Shown here: one piece after another, positions 21,086 through 34,175 of the stretch | Layout of the letters: every line of letters begins with the position of its first letter | How positions within the stretch are numbered: the first letter of the stretch is position 1 | Source: Burhinus oedicnemus | Lineage: Eukaryota > Chordata > Aves > Charadriiformes > Burhinidae | Length of the DNA: 64,000 bases | Direction: 5' to 3' | Assembly (NCBI GenBank): GCA_008921705.1 | Contig: VFFE01006710.1 | Coordinates: 754,497-818,496 of the forward strand | Made by a program: the position numbers and the translations under genes | The notes under the pieces: model-generated | Databases searched by the model: none | Told to the model about the DNA's origin: nothing | The model's input: only the letters and a program-made list of their open reading frames with translations

Positions 21086-23404
21086 TAACAGTGTTAATAA
21101 TCAGGCTGGAAACGAGCACAGCAGTTTGACGGCACCACATGCAAACTAACTGGGAACCTTTGGAAATGCTAACGCCCTGCCTTCCCTTCTCTGGCAAAAG
21201 CCTCTCTGCCCCTTGCATATACGCAGCTAGTTAATAATTTTCCAGCTGACGGGAACTGAGAAGATGTAGGGCTGCTCCCGGCACTCGAGGACCCATGCAA
21301 GTTGTTGCATGCATTTCAAGTGGCTTCCACTGTGTTGCTATTTACACAGAGCTCCCGATACTCTGCAAGGGGTAATTTAACTGTAATCTCCCACAGCAAC
21401 AAGCTGCACAGGCAGTAGTTCTGCCATTTGTATGTAAGTTTAAAAATGTGGCAATACTTCAACAGAGCCAGCGTGGCTTTGTGTTTACAAATGTGTTGCA
21501 TCAGCCTTGCCTTTGTTGTGCTATCATCTTATCAGAGCGAATGACTGATGTGTTTTGCCAGCCTGCAGCGTGTTGGCACATACTCTTCTAAGGGACCTGT
21601 TGCTGCTTTCTGTTTCTGGGGCGCACACCTGCAGGCTGGGGAGAGGGCCAGTGCATGACTGAGCACCTCCACCGCTTGGCAGAAGTATCTGTGGCAATTC
21701 AAGCTCTCCTGCTGGTTCCCAGTCTTTGAAAAGGCCCGGGTCCAGTTTTAGCAATGTCACGGATGTCAGCGCCGGTGTGGCAGGGCCCTGTGGGCCACCG
21801 GGGACGCGTCTGGTTTTTGGCCTTATTGCATGGCAGTTGCTGTTTCGTGTACCTTAAGTTTTAAACCACTTAATGTCAAGATGGGAGTTTTGTTAGCATT
21901 TACATGCGTCAGGTTACGATCACTCCCCTTGCCCAGAGGGATGCGAGATGGATGAAGAAATAACAGATTTCACCTGGAACAAGGAGGGAAAAGACTCTGG
22001 TCTTTTTTTGCAGCTCTTCCGCACACAGAGAGGGGAGCGGTGACCATATGGAAGGACTCAGCTTTGTACTGTAGCCAACTTGAGTGATGACTTGACAGCG
22101 CTGGCAGTGTGCTGGTGACTCACCACACCTAGCAATCCAACAAGAGCTGGAGATTTGCTCTATATAAAGACAAGTTGCTCTTTTTATTTGCTTTATGTTG
22201 ATTTTTGCCTTTTCTAAGATGCTTGATGAACCAAGGACAGTGGTAAGATGTTTCATACCTTAGCAAACAGGGTTTTTTCCCCATTTTGTCCAAACTTGAA
22301 CTTGTCCAGAGGCCTTTGAATATAAACACAGTTTGCTTTTTATATTGGGTGATTCAGACATGTTCTGACTGCACCATGAAATGTCAATAGGAAAACTACA
22401 ACAGAAGAGAACCTGCGGCTGTTAGTAACTATCTCTGAGTTTATTGTTCTCCCTTAGACCAGTACCATTCCCACACACACCAGTAATACACTATATTAAT
22501 GCAAGAGAGCTTTGCCCCAGGATTCGTACTTCAGGCTGTGCATGGTATCCGGCAGGAGAAGCAGAGAAGCATGGTTACGGACTTCGGAACACCTCCCCTC
22601 CATCCCCTGCCACTAAAGTCAAGGTCCTGACATGTTCCCAGCAACAATCCCAACAGACAAAAGGCAGCATGTGCTGCGGCTAGTGCAGAGCAATTCGCGT
22701 GCCGGCTGCCTGGCCAATTGCTGCCATGGGGACCGCGTGATGCCTGACTTATGTCCGCCCTTCCCTTAGTGGAGGAGTTAATTTCCTCCTCTATCTCACC
22801 GCCAGTTTTCATGAAGCCCCGTGGGAATGTAATTATCACTGAGATTTCTGCCCTTGGTCAGATTTGTTTGATGTTGGCCAACCTTCCTCACAGTTACTGA
22901 GGATAAGGGGGAGAGTGGTGAGACGTACAGTGCTACTGAATAAAAATGGCTCAGCAGTTAGAAAAGTTCCTATGTGCGGTATGAATCTAAATAATTTGCT
23001 TTCAAAGCCGAGCATGGTATTAAACCAGAAAAATACGCAATGAAGCAACACGCTCCTGAGTAATTCAGTGACTTCTAGTCCTAAACCTGAGGTCATCTCC
23101 TGTAATGAGATACATCTGAAATAGGGTTTTGTTTCTCTCAGTAAATAACACCTTTATCTGCTTCCAGGAATGAATTGTAAGTAGTTGAGAAGAGAGGATA
23201 TTGGTGCAGCCGGTCGATCTGTGCTCAGTGGGGTTGGAAAAGCCGAAAATAACTCTGTCCTGGAATTTGCCTACAAAGATTTCTTACAACTCCAGATTCT
23301 GGATATGGGTTACATCAGTGCAGCTTTACCTGAGAGTACACTCAGGTAAATTTAGTTTGTTTGAACTTACATCAGTATTAATGAAAAGAGAATTTGGTCC
23401 TTAA
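21086..23404. other. Intergenic, no gene recognised
   Basis: This is unique sequence with mixed GC. Minus-strand open frames at 21524-21760, 21909-22256 and 22531-22839 show no known domain. Nothing else is supported. Confidence 0.5.
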
Positions 23405-23480
23405 GCCGTCATTCAGGAAAGCACCTGTGCTTAGAAAGGATGCTTACACACTGGCTTAACTCACTGCCACGCTTCAGAAA
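23405..23480. repeat. Possible faded copy of the old palindromic repeat
   Basis: It contains TTCAGGAAAGCACCTGTGC at 23412-23430, then ATGCTTACACACTGGCTTAA. The 12-mer TTCAGGAAAGCA is shared with 34084-34095. The overall order of words resembles the old GCACTTAAGCA palindromic repeat. Confidence 0.3.
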
Positions 23481-26228
23481 GCACTTCCCTGATTTACAGG
23501 CTTCGTGTGCGTTATTGAATGGTAGCGAATTAACTGGAGGTGAAAACAATTCTAGCACATTTCTTCAGCTGCTGGCAATACATGTAACTCCATTGTCTTT
23601 AATAACGAGTGCTAATTTTACACCTGTTAAGGACTTGATAAAAAGCAGTGTTGGCAGTACTGTGCCTTCTGGGTTAGATAATGAGCCATTTTGCATCTTA
23701 GTCCTGGCTTTCTCACTTGCTTGTGCTGGCTGGAGTGTTATGAGGGTGAGGTGTGGATTTTATTTGCTGCCAAGCTTCCTATATTATTATTCTGCCTCTC
23801 CCATGCTGCTAGCAGCCATATGGGTGACTTTTGGGAACATGAAAGCACTGTATTTTGACTTGCGCCCCTGTGTAAATGGCTTTCTTGACTTGTGTGATCA
23901 GTCTTAATATGAGGACAACATTTGAAAACCATCTTGGCTTGCACATAACTTTGCCTCTAGAAGTGAGGGCAGTCATGTCTTGGCTTTAGAGGAGTTCTAG
24001 TGAGAATTTTTTGAAGTCACTAATTGTACAGGCCATCTGCTGTGGAGGAGAGGGCTGAAAAATGGTAGGTATTGTCTTAAGTGTGCGTAATCCAATTTTT
24101 TTTGTGTGAATGAAGCCTTTAATCACCAGTCTTGCAAAGTGAGGCATCTGTTTCTGAATTTAAGTAGCTGAGACTAATCAGACTAATTCAAGTCTTTCTG
24201 CAATAGGCCTAATTGATCAACCTAATATCTTTCAAAAAGAAATTGTTTATTTTTGTTACTCTTTACAGTAAGGAAAATGATGAGTCTTTTAATGACTTTG
24301 CATGGTAATCTTGCAAGTTGATGTAGAAATTTGTTTACAAAATACACCTGTTCTCATTTGTTGCTACTTCAAAGACTGCACTGTGCTTAAGGGGAGAAGA
24401 AAGTGCTGATGTGTGTATTTCCTACCAGAGTTCTCTTATTCTTGTAGTAATGCAAAAAGTTTTGTTAGTTTGAAATACACTTTCGCATGAAGTGGACGTG
24501 AATTTTTCCAATGTAATTTGTCAGTCTGAACCGAAGCGTTTAGTCTGAGAAGAGGTTTTCAGTTAAACCTTTTCTCACCTTCTTATGGCATGCCAAAATA
24601 CTTTGTTTTCAGAGCTGAGCACCCTGCTGTGAAGAGAAATAGTGTATGTTTCTAGGTGCGTAGAGCCTAGCACTTAGTATATTTTGCAAACATTGAAGCA
24701 AGCTATTATTAGAAGAGTGCTACTGAGGGTAAACTGAGCAGAAGCAAAAGCATGCAAGGCAGTGAGGCTAGTAGGTAGTAAACTTGGCTCCTTGTTCCTC
24801 ACTCTGGCTGTTGGAAAATACACCACATCCCAGAGCTACCAGTCTAATATTGCCCGGACCTGCACAAACATCTTGAATCAGATGCAGAAATGTTATTTAC
24901 AGAACAAAAATGTGCTTCTGAGAAAAGGATACTCATCCTGTCACTGTAAAACTAGCAAATCTAAATTCTGCTAAACTTGCCTCAGGAAGGAATTCACTGA
25001 TATTTTTACAATTGGATATTGTCACATTCCTGGGGAAAGCTGATGTGGACTAAATGATTCATTTTATTATGCGCACAGACATTCAGGCAGAAAACTGTGG
25101 TAGCAACAAAATCGCATTGCTTTGCTTTGTGAACTTGTTAAAATAAGGTGTTTTATTTGCTGGCGTTGAAAGCGAGAACAAGTCTTCCTTACAGCTTCAG
25201 ATAAACCCTGACATTTCACACAGGCCTCAACCCTGGGCAGATTATTAACCCTTCAGTGAAGTTACCCTTGACTTCAGTCTAACATGTAGTGAAAGTTATT
25301 CACATACCTAAGCCTTTATCTTAATTATCATTTGCCTGCTGTATTATGGAATGGGCTAATGTGCCAAGGGCAAAAAACCCTCTGCATTTCTATTCAGCAA
25401 GTGCCTATGGGGCCAGACCTCTTTCTTAAAAGGTATAGGGAATAGCTCTCCTCTGTTCTTGTGATGGTAACGTAAGAAGAGAGGAAACTATGGTATTGAA
25501 CATAGTAATGAAATAATACCTACTGTTTCTTAAGGCTGTAGTGGAAAATAACCAAGGGAAATGCCAAGAGTAATCCAGTGCAGGTTAATTTACAAAAATC
25601 TGGCATTACACAAAGTCAGAAACACATGGCAACTTCCAACTCACTTTATTTCACTTGGTTAATATTTTGCAGAGTGTTTGCATGTGTAGTGCTGATTAGT
25701 ACTGAGATCTAGTCTACCTAAGCCTTTTACCAGGTAAATAAACCAACATCCTCCAAATAATATTTAAGCACAGGTAATCGTCTTGACTTAATCTGTCATA
25801 AACACTTGTTACAAATGTTCTCATCCTTTCCCCTCCTATCTTTTACAAAGACAGCACCACAAGGTTTATAGGATGTATTTGGGGTGTTTCTTAACTCCAG
25901 AAGACATTGTAGGATAAATAATTTTACTAAATGATATTACTTAACACTCCCTTTTTACTTGTTCTTTCCTATCATGTAACCAGGATAGCACCTTGCTGTC
26001 ACTGCGGTGGTGGAATGAGATATCTTGGTATTGCAGATATTACCCAGCCACAGCCCAAGATAAATTTCATCATTTAGAAGAATTAAGGACTGGGACAGTC
26101 TTGGACATAGCCATGGTGCTTTCGTGTGATTTGCTGCTGTTCTATTGATGGTGTTGTTGGAAGTCTACTATAACGTAATACTGGGAGGAATTGTTACTGT
26201 CAGGTGTTTGATGTGTAAGCAAGTAGTG
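23481..26228. other. Intergenic, no gene recognised
   Basis: A plus-strand open frame of 155 codons (23440-23907) begins just before this stretch. It is the longest in the desert outside transposons, but I recognise no domain. The rest is AT-rich unique DNA. Confidence 0.5.
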
Positions 26229-27168
26229 ATCCAGTTCTGTTTAATATCTTTACCAACAATCTGGATGAGGGGATCGAGTGCACCCTCAGCAAGTTTGCAG
26301 ATGACACCAGGTTGGGTGGGAGTGTTGATCTTCTTGAGGGTAGGAAGGCTCTACAGAAGGATCTGGACAGGCTGGATTGATGGGCCGAGGCCAATGGTAT
26401 GAGGTTAAAGCCAAGTGCCGGGTCCTGCACTTGGGTCACAACAACCCCATGCAGAGCTACAGGCTTGGAAAGAGTGGCTGGAAAGCTGCCTGGCAGAAAA
26501 GGACCTGGGGGTGTTGGTCAACAGTGGGCTGAATATGAGCCAGCAGTGTGCCCGGGTGGCCAAGAAGGCCAACAGCATCCTGGCTTGTATCAGAAATAGC
26601 GTGGCCAGCAGGACTAGGGAAGTTATCATCCCCCTGTACTCAGCACTGGTGAGGCCCACCTCGTGTACTGTAGTTTTGGGCCCTTCGCTACAGGAGGGAC
26701 ATTGTGGTACTACAGCGTGTTCAGAGAACGGCAATGAAGCTGGTGAGGGATCTAGAGCACAAGTCTTATGAGGAGCCACTGAGGGAACTGGGATTGTTTA
26801 GCCTGGAGAAAAGGAGGCTGAGGGGAGACCTTATCGCTCTCTACAACTACCTGAAAGGAGGTTGTGGCGAGGTGGGGGTCAATCTCTTCTCCCAAGTAAC
26901 AAACAATAGGATGAGAGGAAATGGCCTCAAGTTGCACCAGGGGAGGTTTACATTGGACATTAGGAAAAATTTCTTCCCCAAAAGGGTTGTCAAGCGTTGG
27001 AAGAGGCTGCCCAGGGAAATGGTTGAGTCACCATCTCCGGAGGTATTTAAAAGATGTGTAGATGTGGCACTTGGGGACATGGTTTAGTGGTGGACTTGGC
27101 AGTGTTAGGTTGATGGCTGGACTCAATGATCTTAAAGATCTTTTCCAACCGAAGTGATCCCATGATCT
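26229..27168 (+). mobile_element. CR1 LINE, 5'-truncated (end of ORF2 and 3' UTR)
   Basis: The left junction is near GATCCAGTTCTGTTTAATATC. The sequence then encodes the C-terminal part of CR1 reverse transcriptase, including [20 protein letters not shown] with the FADD catalytic motif at 26294-26305. The frame is broken by a TGA at 26378-26380, where the consensus has CGA, and by a frameshift near 26670. The later frame ends with the typical CR1 C-terminus ([24 protein letters not shown]) and stops at 27085-27087. The 3' UTR ends with the avian CR1 signature ATCTTAAAGATCTTTTCCAACC. It is a dead copy of a CR1-J-like subfamily common in neoavian birds. The subfamily name is from memory. Confidence 0.95.
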
Positions 27169-30100
27169 AGTGAAATTTGTTAAATGAAATGTCTGTAGCA
27201 TTCTGTTACTGGAGATGAAATAATAAGAGGCTGCTCGGGCACTGGGGTCTTTGGTAAATTTAAGCAGGGGGTTCCTTATGAGCTGAGACACAGAGAGGCT
27301 TTTCTGAAAAACAGGGCCTGGGCAACTGGTTAGTTGTTGGCTTTCTTTTGCATATGCAGTGTCAGAAAGGTAAGGAAGCTGTTGTGAAGATGGAGGAAAC
27401 AGAAGGAGCATTTGGGGAGACAAAGTGAGAAAGGCAGACTTGTATTTTGTAGCAAAGTAATTGCCAGCTGCTGTTTGTTCCTCTGGTGCTTTGGTGGCAG
27501 GACTTGGTGCGTGTCTTCTGTAACTAGGCAGGACTGTACCAAAGGTGTTACTGACAAGTAGTGGGCTTGCAGTGATACCAACTAATGGGAGCACTACTTG
27601 TCTTGTTATTTGGTTGCAGTCTTTACCATGATTGACTTTTACTGAAGTGTGGGTATGAACAGGAATTTTAAATATGTGGGAAGACCCTTTCCACCCTCAG
27701 TCTGATACTTCCTGCAGAGGAGGCAAGATCATTGTATTCTCCTCAACTCAACAGTCTGCAAGAGCATGAGGTTAGAATTTTTTTTCACTCTAAGTTATGG
27801 TGTGTGTTTTAAAACTCAGCTCTAACTAAATTTGCCATTTCCTATCTATCTTCTGGTGTGCAGCCACTTGCTGAAAAGTAACAGCTTTTGTGACACAGGA
27901 AGTATGAGACTGTCTAGCAAGAGTATGTAATACAGTCCTCATCCTACTTTAATACTTGTTTAATAATCTCTCAAGGCCCAGTTGTGATCTCTGACCCAGA
28001 ACTGCCAAGATTGGGATAATCTTGGTGTTTGAGAATAGAAGCAGCTTTGTACGAAAATTCTTGTCCTGTTGGGATTTTTACAGTCTCCCTTAAAGTGACT
28101 TATGGTTGCTATGTGTGTATAGAAGAGAGGACGTTAAATTTAAAATGAAATTAAGCTTTTATTTTGGTAAAAAATAAAACCTTTGTTGAAAAAAATATGC
28201 TTGCATGGTTGATTCAGCCTTATTCTTATGCAAACACCTGAAGTGATGTAACTTAATTTATACAGCAAGGATACTGTGTTTACTCTGTATCCTGTATTGT
28301 GGAGGGATGTGTTTTAGTTAAGGTTCTTTCTCTCCCTGCTCCCCACTCCAAGTTCAGGTCTTCTAGCTGAATCAGGCATAACAGGTTTGAAAGTAGCATT
28401 TCACACCCTGCTCTACTAAATTCCTTTTTAAGGAAGCTCTAACCTGGGTATTGCTTCATGAGTCTAGTACTGTCTGTAACAGCTAAGGTTCATGAGTTTT
28501 TTCTTGCGTATACTTTTGCTCGCATGTCATAAATTTAAATCCCAGCATTTAGTTAGGGGGTTGCAAAGCCTCTATACCTGCATGGTTGTTTAAAACACGC
28601 TGCATAATGCATGCACTTCTGCCCACATCTTACTCTTTCCCTTGCTGGTTAAAGCTGTCCTCTGTGCTACAAGTTCAAGTCTATTAGAGTAGTGCATGTG
28701 TGCTTAAAGTCAAGATTGTTAGCCCAGGCATTTGGGATCCTTCCCTCAGCCTCAATAGATTCTGCAAACATCTTTTTGCAGGGATGCTGACAGATGAGTA
28801 TCTGGTTAAGGGCTAAGTGGAAACAGTGATGTCCTTAAGACAGTTTTAGGCACTCCTTATGTTGGAATAGTTCTTGTGCTGAAAAGCTTTGAGAGCATTT
28901 AAATCAACTGGGGAAGAATTGGGATTTGGGGGCGCACAATTATGTCTCTTTGAACACAGACACTTCTTTAGATTTCCCTTTATGGGAGAAATGTAGATTC
29001 TGAGGCTGTAACCTTAGTGGAGGTAAAGCAGCATGGCCTTACTGAAGTCAGACTGACACTGCCTCTACAGGATCTGTCTTTAAGCTTTTTCATCACTTTG
29101 CCAGAGCAAAACAGGTGTGCTTTCCTCTAAAAGACATTGTGTTCTCTGTGGAGCTTCAGTGATGAGCAAAGAGAAATCTTTCCATTTAAATAACTATAAT
29201 TTATATTGATGATTATGTGCTGAATTCTATAACCACTTCCATCTCCAGGAAGGATCTTAATACATCCTTGAGTTTTGGGACACTGCTTTATCTGGATGCA
29301 GTAGGTGGATGTAGATGTCATGGGGTCTCTAATTTTCACTCCTTAGATTCATTCTCCTTCTTTCTGATTAATTTCTCTATGGGGTGTCTGCCTCTTACAT
29401 CATGGCAAATGGAGTGCCGGAGGGAGGGAGATGTAATGTTTTATTAGCAGCCTCTGTTTAATGTAACTGTGCTAGTCCTGTGAACTAAATATGCTATCAA
29501 ATGTAATTCCCCTGAGATGAACAGACTCACTGATACTGGGAGAGCTGTAGAAGAACATATATAGGCTATAGAGGAACGCTTGAAAAGCCAGATCTCTTCT
29601 GTACCTTTTTTCTAAGCCTGACCCGGGAGTCTTTTCTGTTAATCTTAAATTTTGCTTTCTTGTAGGGAAGGAAAGATATTTCAATGTATAGTATGTATTT
29701 GACAGCTGATTGAATGAAAAGGTTGAAGCTAAGGTATGATATGAATTGTACTGCATTGGCCCTGGGAACATATCAAAGAAAGGCTGAAATCAACATAGTA
29801 TAATAGAAGCCCATATGCATGAGGTGTGTTCTCTAATTAAGCAAGTTTTTGAATAAGTCTATTGAAGCACAGAACCGAAGGAATTATGAAGTCAAAACCA
29901 ACATCACTCCATTATGTCTCTGCTTTCACATCTTTAATTCCGTAAAACTGAGATCCATATTGCTGTTTCTGTAAATTGCAGGTCACTGTTTCCCACAGCA
30001 AGAGATGGGGTGGTACCCACATTCTTTGGGGTCCAAGGCTGCCTTGATGTGAATTCATTTTATACTTTGAAAGGAAAGGTGGAATAAGATGCCTTGTGTA

Positions 30101-33100
30101 AGGTGGGTCTGCACTGAGGGTGGTGCGTAATCTCCTTGGATTAACATGTGCTTTAGTGCCTATTGTCTAAGACTAAGCAGTTCGCAATTTAGAGAGGTGT
30201 TATTTTTCCCTCTTTCATATGGAAAACAACATTACTACACAAGCAGTCCTTGCTTGTGCTGTGTGTAGCTGGGTTACTTTGACACTTTCTGTCCTTATCT
30301 AAGGAGTCCAGATCTGGCTTCTGTCTAATTAGTTTCACCCACTTGTACTAGGGATGAACCTGGAGATATTTGGAAGAATGCCAGCCACAAAAAAAGGTGT
30401 ATAGGAAAGAAGCGACTTCAGATCTCCCAATAGCAATCTGGTGCTTAGCTATTGAGCAATCTTTCTTTTCATTACTATAAAGAACACTTTGAATCTGCCA
30501 CAGACTTCTTAAGGGATCTGAGGGCAAGACACTTAGCTTCTCAGTCTCTGTTTACTTCTGCATTGTATGATACAGTAAATACATCTAACTAGAATATTCT
30601 GAAGTTTATAGTGATTAGTAAACCTCCTTGAGAAGCCTGGATGCAATATACCATAGAGTGATGTTACAATGTTATCTTTACTGATCAAAAAGCGATTACT
30701 CTTAGAGAAGTCTAATAGTATATGAAAAATTTGTAGCCAGTACCAGCAGAGTTCGTTGCCCAGAGACCTTGCTTCTTCATAAACCAACAATTCAAATACT
30801 ATATTGACAAGTCAAATTTATACTGACCAGATGTATGGTCAAGAACTTAGCACAACCTTAGTCATGTGTAAACAAGTGCTTTTAAAAGAAAGGTGGTGTT
30901 CTAAAAAGAAATAGGGATCTTTTTAGTATCCCTTTTCTAGTTAGAAGAAGGGGAAATATAATGCATACAACTGCAACTTCCAATTGAATTTTGAAATTTA
31001 GGTTTTGTGTGTGATATTGGACCTGAACCAGTAATCTCTCCTTGCATACCTACAGGTCTTGTCAAATGCTCCGCTAAAAAAAGCGCACCCTGCTCGCACA
31101 TTAATTTCTTTGACACTGTGGCTTCTGTTGATCTATGTTTTCCCTGAACCACCTGCTGTGATGGTATTGTGGCCTGTGGGGAGGCATATCACCAATTGGT
31201 ACTGTTTTATTTACAAAAAGGCCTGATTCTTGAATGACATTTTGTTGGAGGTATTCCAGGCACTCTGTGGAAGAACTACTGCCATGCAGAGGTAGAGACA
31301 TCTGTGGTTGCTGGTGCTTTCACTACTTGCTTTTTGCCTTGTATCTGTTTTTCATCCTTGGAATTTTTGCCTGCATTCAGTGTCCCAGCCTCTAAAGCAA
31401 AAAGCCAGGAAAAACTTCTCAGAAAGAGCTGTTCTTCCTTCTCACACATTGAGATTTCTTTCTCAGTGGATGCTAGTGGTTCTTAGCCTCCCATACATTC
31501 ATTCAAGTCTCCACAGAACCCACTTCTGATTTATTGTTGATGTTCCTCATGGGAAGGCAGAGCGATCTTCTGTCCTCTTGATACTTGACTTCTAGTACCT
31601 ATACAGTTGAGTTTAAGCAATGAGTGCACCTTCTCCTGCAGTCAAACTTCTGTTCAAACTTGTGCTAAAGGTTGTTCTAATCCATGGCACTTTAAATAGG
31701 ATCCGGTCACTTGGACCATGATTCAGAGTTGGCTGGAAAAGATACCTCTATATGACTCCTAAGTGTGCTGCAGTAGTAGCTGTGCCTCAACAACAGCAAC
31801 CAGATCTTCACAGGGACATGTCTTTCCTGCACAAGTATTGTCATGGGCAAAGGTATTGGAGAAGATCAATTAATTCCTTCCCCAAGACAACAGCATGCTT
31901 TTTAACTGTGTGCTTTGCAATACTACCTCCTGACACCCTGACCAGGCAGTGCTTGTTCCACATGGGAATGTCCACACAGTTTGGGGGAATTTGACCCTTA
32001 GTTCTTGCACATCCGTCCTTGAAGCCACAAGCGAGTGGACTACTTTACACTGTCACAACAGGGAAATAAGGGACACAAGTCACCAAGTTTAAGCAGGTGG
32101 GGTCTTGCAGGTGGTGTCTTGCAGCGGTGACCTGTTTGAGTAGGCCGTGAACTGCTCTGTCCTGGTCACCACTACTGCCGGCCAGGTCTGAGGCAGCTGG
32201 AAACAACAGTGGCAACCCGTCATGGCCACAGCTTCAGACAGAGTGTGTGGTATCCCTGCTTAAACATATTTAAACAGGAAATATTTCTTCATAAAGAAAC
32301 TGCTTCTGCCACCTAGACGTCCTGTGCTGCCCATCAGCTCGCTGGGGTATTTTGACTGACTGAGCATAACCCACTGAAAATAAGGCAAAAAACCCCACCA
32401 CATTATGTTTGTGTATCTGTGTCCTTTTTCTCAATGCCCAGATTAGTGATCAGAAATGTGTTTTATTTAGTAACAAATGAAGTAAAATTCCCTGACTTGT
32501 GAGTGTTTTTCTGATGACGGGCAGAAAGGTGAAAGCTGGTGAACTTACTGTAAAAGCATGCTCCCAGATCACAAGCCTCTGAAAATGAGTGTTGGGTGCT
32601 TAGAGGAGCTTTATGAGCATGCTTTTGTTAAATAGCTGCTCTGATCTTGCTTATTCAGTCTTTAAATTAATGTGTAAAAGATGCCCATAAGCAACCAGCA
32701 GCTGAATTGACTGTGATTAGATGGATTATTACTATTACTCAGCCCAACAAGTTGCTATATGTTTTGTGTACTCAAGCAAATTTTGCTGTGCAGGCAAGTG
32801 GAATGATGTGCACGTGGGCTAACATAAACCCCCTCAAAATATCCCAGGATTAGACAAACATAGACTTATGGAGTTGAAATAGAAATGAATTGCCTGTGTT
32901 TCTAAATTAGAGGCTTTCTGGCATTTACATATACAAATAGCTTCTATCTCAAAATACTCTGTTTCAAACAAGCATCAACTCAGTTGCTCCTCTTCTCCCC
33001 ATGCTAGGAAATAGGAGCAGATTTATCAGAGCATCAAACTGATTAAGAAGAGATTATCTGCTGTAGGGGCTCATTTAAAGAGGTCTGGGGATTCCACTGG

Positions 33101-34080
33101 GTTGCTGTGTTCGGTTGAATTCATTTCACACAGTAAAAATCCAATCTCTTGGCTTTAAATTTCTTTAACTCTTTCTTTTCGGGTGAAATAACTAGGAAGT
33201 TCTTAAAGCTTTGAAACTATGCAAATTGCAGAAACTCGTAAGCATCCATGGTGATAAAGTAACCCTGGAGGGTCTTTACCATATGATGAAGAAAAGGCTG
33301 TGCAATGTGGACCATGAGCCAGGTCCCACAACCGAACACTCCTGCCTGTGGTTGACTGCTCTGAGCTCACGCTCTCCTTAGGAAGGATTGAGTGCTGTTG
33401 CTGATGGACTGGGCTGAAGCATGTCCAGCCCTGCCTGCCTGCTCTAAACAGTTACCCAAAGGGTGGCAGCTGAGTTAAGGTGGCAAGCCTTTCTTATTTC
33501 TGTAGTTGTTGGAGAGCTCTAGGGCTCAAATTGAGGTAGCAGTTGAACACTTTAAGAGTGGCAGGTAAACTTGGCTTTGGAAAAGGGTCTAGACCTGTGG
33601 ATTTGTCAGCTGAGATATAGCAATTGTACTGTCACCCAGGGAATCAAAACTGTAAGACCGGAAATATATTGGGAATGAGAGGGGAACTAGGAGGCCCTGT
33701 GGTCCTCTCTGCTCCCTCAGATCCCATGAGGACTTCAGGTTCTGTTCTTTTCTAGACCTTGGGTTAGGATGATATTCTAGATCTTATTCTGCTCTACAGA
33801 ATGTTTTGATATATGACTGAATTTTTTAGATAACAATTTATTGTTCATTGCCTAGGAGGAAACAGATAATTGATGCCCTTACTGCAAGACTGGAAATGGC
33901 CATTAAGACAAATCCTTATTTCATCATTTCCAGGTGTTCTTTGGGGAAACTTTATATGGGAGGGAATTCAAGCCATGAGTCAAATAGTTACAACACAAAC
34001 AGTATTATTTCAATCAAGGGACCTTTTTCAGAAATAAACTATAAAAATACAGGAGAATACTTTATTTCCTCTTTAAGCTG
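27169..34080. other. Intergenic, no gene recognised
   Basis: About 7 kb of AT-rich unique DNA. A 188-codon minus-strand frame at 27028-27594 starts antisense within the CR1 and is not treated as a gene. A GC-richer patch at about 32020-32240 contains a 14-bp tandem duplication (GCAGGTGGGGTCTT then GCAGGTGGTGTCTT, 32093-32120). Confidence 0.55.
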
Positions 34081-34175
34081 TTGTTCAGGAAAGCATTTAA
34101 TCATTTTAAGGCTCACTGACTGCAATGTGACTTACACATATGTTTAAGCGCTTTATTGAGTAAAGGTATATTCCC
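34081..34175. repeat. Faded palindromic repeat with inverted arms
   Basis: The left arm TTCAGGAAAGCATTTAAT (34084-34101) pairs imperfectly with the right arm TTTAAGCGCTTTATTGAG (about 34143-34160). Between them lie CACTGACTGCAATGTGAC and ACACATATG. The arrangement resembles an old amniote palindromic repeat, so this may be a decayed MITE-like element. Confidence 0.4.

Noticed and set aside
27028..27594. 188-codon minus-strand open frame
   Set aside because: It begins antisense within the end of the CR1 and continues into unrelated DNA; no domain is recognisable.
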